Below are positions 18,320 to 21,221 of a DNA stretch of 21,221 nucleotides, one piece after another. The stretch lies in the NCBI GenBank assembly GCA_032718475.1, contig JAUCBJ010000402.1, positions 1-21,221 of the forward strand, read 5' to 3'. Source of the DNA: Nemertoderma westbladi (taxonomy: Eukaryota > Xenacoelomorpha > Nemertodermatida > Nemertodermatidae). Within the stretch, counting starts at the first letter, position 1. Each line of letters opens with the position of its first letter. The position numbers and the translations under genes are program-made. The notes under the pieces are model-generated. The model had not been told where the DNA came from and ran no database searches. It saw nothing but the letters and a program-made list of their open reading frames with translations.

Positions 18320-20554
18320 TCGACACAACTAACAGCTGATTACTCCCAAAAATGAATATATAACCTTTTCTATTGACTAATGTTTATTGTTTTGGTCTTA
18401 ATTTATAATTTACCATCGATACTATTAAATTAATTCGCATGGGTGGGATTTGCGTCAAGTTTACCAGGATACCATTTGTTTCTTCTCCATTTGCAGCTCA
18501 AACAATATCAATATAATTTTGAGGAATTATGTTGTAGTTGTAATGAATAATAATATATATTCGCATAAGTATACTGCTATAAATAGACTATAATGAGCAT
18601 AAAGTACAAATATATTAACCCACATAATAGAGAACTTATAGTATAATAAGGAGCTAAAGCAATTCGATGCGAAAAATAGCTTAAAAAGAAATTAAACGGC
18701 ACATAGCAAGTTACTAATGTAGCGAACTAATTAGTATGTAAAATAAATAAATACTTTAGTAAATGGATAACTACAATAGATATAATTACACGTACGCGTA
18801 AATATAGGATAATACTCTACACGAATCTGGTGCGAACTGAACCCTACTGAACTGAACCGAATTGAATTGAATTGTAAGAATGATGAAAATACAACTCCAT
18901 AAATATAGGATGTAAATAAAACTATATAAGTTCAATGAACTTTTCACAAAATAACTTCAGCCAAAAAGTTTCGAGGAATAACCAATACTCTCCATGATAT
19001 ACAGAATATACAAATTGACTAACTAAATAACGAATTGAGTAACTAACATTTGGATTAAATGGACAACTGTTCATAACATTTATGATACTGAAAGCTTTCT
19101 TACAATACAAAATAAATACTTAACTAACACAACAATGAATTTCGCACAAAATAAACCAAATAAATACATGGAAGTGTTACAATTACCGAATTACGAAATG
19201 GATTATTCAAACTGAAAGGAGCCGACGCGACGCCACAAGAATTTCAGCCTCAGTGTTGATTAATTTTTCTTGTTTTAACCCTTTAAACACCGGGGTGTTT
19301 AGACCCCGGATAGCTATATTAGCTGCACAGGACGTTTGCCATTATTGGTGAATCCAAATTTGGCGAGGCAGATAAAATAAAATATTTCATAAATTCTTTG
19401 TGAAAAGTCCCATACCACTGAGCTTTATGATTATGCTACATTAAGGTTAAAATATTAAATAGTTTCATACTGAAATTGCTATGAAATAGGTTTTAACCTC
19501 AAAAGTTAAAAAATTAATTTCGACGTTTAGCTGTTTAGAAATTATAAAAAATTAAACTTCGTGTCCCACTGTGAAATCCAAATATATAAAATAAATTAAA
19601 ATTTTTCGTGCAGTGCACATATTTTCCAGGTACGAGAGAGAAAAGTACAAACTCAAAAAGAGCAGTCAAAAAATAATTAGGGACTGTTCAATATTGAGTA
19701 TATATTTTATATAATCCGATATTTTCATATAAATCTTTATAATATCATCAGCGTAATTAACAATAATAAACCATAAATCTAAAAATATGTAATCAGTCGG
19801 TAAATATAAGCATAAATTACAATTTGAAAAGGACGCCAAAACAAGGAAATAGTCACAAAGCTACAGTACAGTATATAGACATCAACTACAGCAGAAATAT
19901 ATTTAATGAAATAACTACCAGACAATTAAATCAATTATTTAGGTATAATGGTATAAAGCTGACTTCTGTTAGATCTCAGGTCTCTGGTAGGACGTCGTAA
20001 AAACGTACCGCCATTACAAGGTACAGTACTGAGAACCGTAGACTTCTGCTTATTAAAGATAGCTTGTCAATCAAGCATTACAAGCCGTCTATAATTGAGC
20101 CGCAGGAAGGGTCATTCCCTCTTTTTACCTATTTCATTCAATTTCTATTGCTCTGTAATCCTGTTGTCTACATAGCTTTGCGACTGTTTCCTTATTTTGC
20201 TTGGCGCTCTCTTCATATTGTTATTTATGGTTTATTTACCAACTGATTACTGATATGTTTATGATGATATTAAAACGCCCGGATTATACATACATAATTG
20301 TTATACATTAAATTTTTTATTGCAGCTGAGGCGATTCTGTTTTAGTCTTTTTTTGGAGTGTTAGAGAGATAAGAATCAAAAATTTGGTTTGGTTGATTTG
20401 GTTTTAGTTTTTTTAGGCTGAATTAGTTTTGGAATATCTTTTTGTCTAGATTGACTGGACTATAAATGTAAAATGTTAAATAAAATAATAATATTATAAA
20501 TTCGAGTTAAGCTGTTAATGCAACTGTAATTAATGATGTAATATTATGGTTTTG
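18320..20554. other. A+T-rich, gene-poor DNA
   Basis: No gene was recognised in this 2.2-kb stretch. Open frames at 18922-19110 (minus) and 20064-20246 (plus) are short and featureless. Short GAATT/GAACT repeats occur near 18835-18875. A possible transposon end at 19275 is listed separately. Confidence 0.5.
19275..19309 (+). repeat. Possible piggyBac-like terminal motif
   Basis: TTAA (19275-19278) is followed by CCCTTTAAACACCGGGGTG and a short palindrome CCGGGGT..ACCCCGG (19290-19309). TTAA plus CCC at the start of the terminal repeat is the piggyBac pattern, and G/C-rich palindromes just inside are common in that group. No matching second end was found to the right, so this may be a solo end or chance. 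Confidence 0.3.
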
Positions 20555-20603
20555 TTCAGAAATTGAAAAAATGAGAATGCGCGTCAGCGGGGGGTTGAAG
20601 CAG

Positions 20604-20655
20604 CGCTATACGTACGTGTCGGCCTATCAGGCCTCATCAGTAGCCTAACCAGTTC
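20604..20655 (-). ncRNA. Hammerhead ribozyme-like motif, left arm (minus strand)
   Basis: Read on the minus strand: CTGATGA (20640-20634, canonical core), stem II GGCC-TGATA-GGCC (20633-20621, 4 bp), GACA (20620-20617, canonical GAAA with one change), a minimal stem III CGT/ACG (20616-20611), then TA as the cleavage dinucleotide. Stem I can form between GGCTA just before the core and TAGC just after the cleavage site, with a further GGTT/AACC helix beyond. The short stem III is typical of ribozymes in Penelope-like elements and schistosome satellites. The GACA change should impair cleavage. Confidence 0.6.
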
Positions 20656-20722
20656 AGCCACTTGCCCCTGACACTTACTCTCACATCTAATCCACTTCTA
20701 TTGAACAGGAAGTCTTAAGTTG

Positions 20723-20775
20723 CATATCCTACTGGTGAGGCCTGATAAGCCGAAACGTACGTATAGCGCTGGTTC
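20723..20775 (+). ncRNA. Hammerhead ribozyme-like motif, right arm (plus strand)
   Basis: On the plus strand: CTGGTGA (20732-20738; canonical CTGATGA with A to G), stem II GGC/GCC (20739-20741 with 20749-20751), GAAA (20752-20755, canonical), a minimal stem III CGT/ACG (20756-20761), then TA (20762-20763). CTA before the core pairs with TAG after the cleavage site. The layout is the same as the left-arm motif, but here the first core half is damaged and the second is intact. Confidence 0.6.
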
Positions 20776-20856
20776 AACCCCCGGTGACGTGATTTTTTCA
20801 ATTTATGAACAATAATAGAATAATAAGTACATTGTAGGCCTACTAATATATACTGT

Positions 20857-20882
20857 GTACAGTACAGTACAGTACAGTACAC
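20857..20882. repeat. GTACA pentanucleotide microsatellite
   Basis: About five copies of GTACA in tandem. No function is implied. Confidence 0.85.
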
Positions 20883-21221
20883 TTTAATGCGAGAATCGTC
20901 GAGAATAATGTTTCTATAGAATTTCGAAATATTATTATTATCTGGAATGCTTTGCAATCCAATATTGTCCCGTAGAAGGAGTACCATGAAGGATGTGGGT
21001 GTTTACCAGTAGAGTACACCAGTAGCGATGGTGTATGAGGTTATGTAAACAGTAAGAAAGATAATAAAAGTGACGGGAAATCCAATCCGACTGATGTAAT
21101 CTATTAGTGTGGCATTGTCGATGAATCTTCCACGGGAACGTCCCATCAACCAGTTCTTGTGCGACTGCGAAATAAATGACAAAAATTCAGATATTTTATG
21201 TGAAATTATTACAGAACGTAT
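20883..21221. other. Right end, no gene established
   Basis: Mostly featureless. On the plus strand a frame is open from about 21101 to the window edge, with ATG at 21121 and 'MNLPRERPINQFLCDCEIND'. It is preceded by CTATTAG, a possible splice acceptor, so it could be the first part of an exon. At about 40 codons chance is equally likely. Confidence 0.3.

Larger units (their letters stand above)
20555..20810. repeat. Inverted repeat carrying two hammerhead-like cores
   Basis: The left arm 20555-20645 and right arm 20726-20810 are reverse complements over about 85 bp at roughly 90% identity, apart from a 6-nt gap, around an 80-nt centre. Each arm encodes one hammerhead-like core, on opposite strands. 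Inverted copies of a terminal repeat of a Penelope-like element or of an animal retrozyme are the likely source. Confidence 0.8.

Noticed and set aside
20760-20785. tRNA T-loop-like GGTTCAACCCC
   Set aside because: It is stem I sequence of the hammerhead-like arm; no anticodon or acceptor arms can be placed around it.
21101-21221. Open frame at the right edge as a new gene
   Set aside because: Only about 40 codons, no recognised domain and only a plausible acceptor. Kept as a remark in the last feature.

Overview
The window is animal nuclear DNA, most likely from an invertebrate. It has a GT-AG spliced transporter gene, high A+T, and remains of many eukaryotic transposon classes: Penelope-like, APE-type LINEs, a poly(A)-tailed LINE 3' end, Mutator-like and BEL/Pao. 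The species cannot be named from the sequence. Nothing bacterial, viral or CRISPR-like was seen, and no tRNA or rRNA.

Left end (1-1608): the C-terminal end of a Penelope-like GIY-YIG endonuclease is cut by the window edge. About 280 nt downstream lies a possible hammerhead-ribozyme remnant, then a MITE-like hairpin (844-974) and non-coding DNA.

Host gene (1609-9713, +): three coding exons (1609-2415, 9165-9302, 9499-9713) join in frame to about 385 residues of an MFS transporter resembling the SLC18B1/vesicular amine transporter group. The N-terminal exon(s) lie outside the window or were not found. The 6.7-kb first intron holds a nest of LINEs. A plus-strand, 5'-truncated LINE (about 2990-3525 and 7201-8050) was split by a minus-strand copy of the same family (about 3531-7200). 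The inner copy carries a perfect 372-bp tandem duplication in its endonuclease region and an internal deletion in its reverse transcriptase.

9721-13000: a foldback structure (10354-10750) is followed by a minus-strand Mutator-like transposase pseudogene (about 10964-12720). That pseudogene is interrupted by a 5'-truncated, poly(A)-tailed LINE fragment flanked by a 14-bp target-site duplication. A 163-bp repeat at 12811-12973 recurs at 16144-16301.

13000-18200: a second Penelope-like fragment (linker plus the start of GIY-YIG), unassigned short open frames, an unusual tract of recurring TTTGGTG-like words, a BEL/Pao fragment and a badly decayed LINE (endonuclease and RT).

18200-21221: A+T-rich and gene-poor. 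It contains a short hairpin, a piggyBac-like terminal motif, and the most striking structure of the window: an inverted repeat (20555-20810) whose two arms each encode a hammerhead-ribozyme-like core, one per strand, each with a single change at a conserved core position.

Only the transporter looks like a living gene. The rest is a layered record of transposition, and the nesting gives relative ages: Mutator-like before the LINE 3' fragment, and plus LINE before minus LINE.
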